From positions 23,568,789-23,632,788 of the forward strand of contig NC_021681.1 of NCBI RefSeq assembly GCF_000247815.1: a stretch of DNA of 64,000 nucleotides, given 5' to 3'. Positions within the stretch are counted from its first letter, which is position 1. Every line of letters begins with the position of its first letter. Below are positions 61,593-64,000 of the stretch, piece after piece. The position numbers and the translations under genes were made by a program. The notes under the pieces were generated by a model. The model saw only the letters and a program-made list of their open reading frames with translations, searched no databases and was not told the origin of the DNA. This DNA comes from Ficedula albicollis. Taxonomy: Eukaryota; Chordata; Aves; Passeriformes; Muscicapidae.

Positions 61593-64000
<2,408 letters not shown>

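Overview
The window looks like non-coding DNA (intergenic or deep intronic) from a bird nuclear genome, most probably a songbird. Evidence: it is AT-rich and CpG-poor; it carries several truncated copies of the CR1 retrotransposon 3' end in both orientations; one solo retroviral LTR is nested in a CR1 copy; mammalian Alu/L1 elements are absent; and every open frame is short or created by a repeat. There is no bacterial-style gene organisation, no CRISPR array, and no tRNA or rRNA gene that I can recognise.

No complete gene can be supported. The best coding candidate is a possible terminal exon on the minus strand at 46393-46654. It has an acceptor-like start and an in-frame stop, and its protein resembles, from memory only, the C-terminal part of the large vertebrate gene KIAA0825. 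Weaker exon-like segments lie at 57.0-57.3 and 60.8-61.0 kb (minus) and at 24.8, 60.2 and 62.7 kb (plus). They are reported as candidates only, because open frames of this size also arise by chance in AT-rich DNA.

Layout: 1-4 kb, end of a 71-bp tandem repeat then unique DNA with a palindromic octamer site; 4.1-4.65 kb, a CR1 split by a solo LTR with 5-bp target duplications; 7.0 kb, CR1; 9.4 kb, a MIR-like ancient SINE; 11.4-20 kb, several two-copy tandem duplications, poly-C tracts and a duplicated polypyrimidine/CAG/GTAAGT motif; 26.3-27.85 kb, a higher-order tandem array (five monomers per 166-bp unit, seven apparently identical units); 27.96 kb, 375 C; 30.9 kb, CR1; 33-38 kb, more tandem duplications; 40.5-41.8 kb, a large inverted repeat; 44.1-45.1 kb, a CR1 in which a 27/54-bp minisatellite has expanded from CR1 sequence; 46.9 and 57.7 kb, pentanucleotide microsatellites; 49.66-51.75 kb, an exact ~0.65-kb duplication around 753 C, very probably an assembly error; 52.5 kb, a 61-N gap; 61.1-61.6 kb, tandem duplications; 63.67-64.0 kb, 331 C running off the window.

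The most notable themes are (1) very long pure poly-C tracts, all C on this strand, at least two of them flanked by direct duplications that point to assembly or sequencing artefact, and (2) an unusual density of young tandem duplications, including the 166-bp higher-order array and the minisatellite born inside a CR1.
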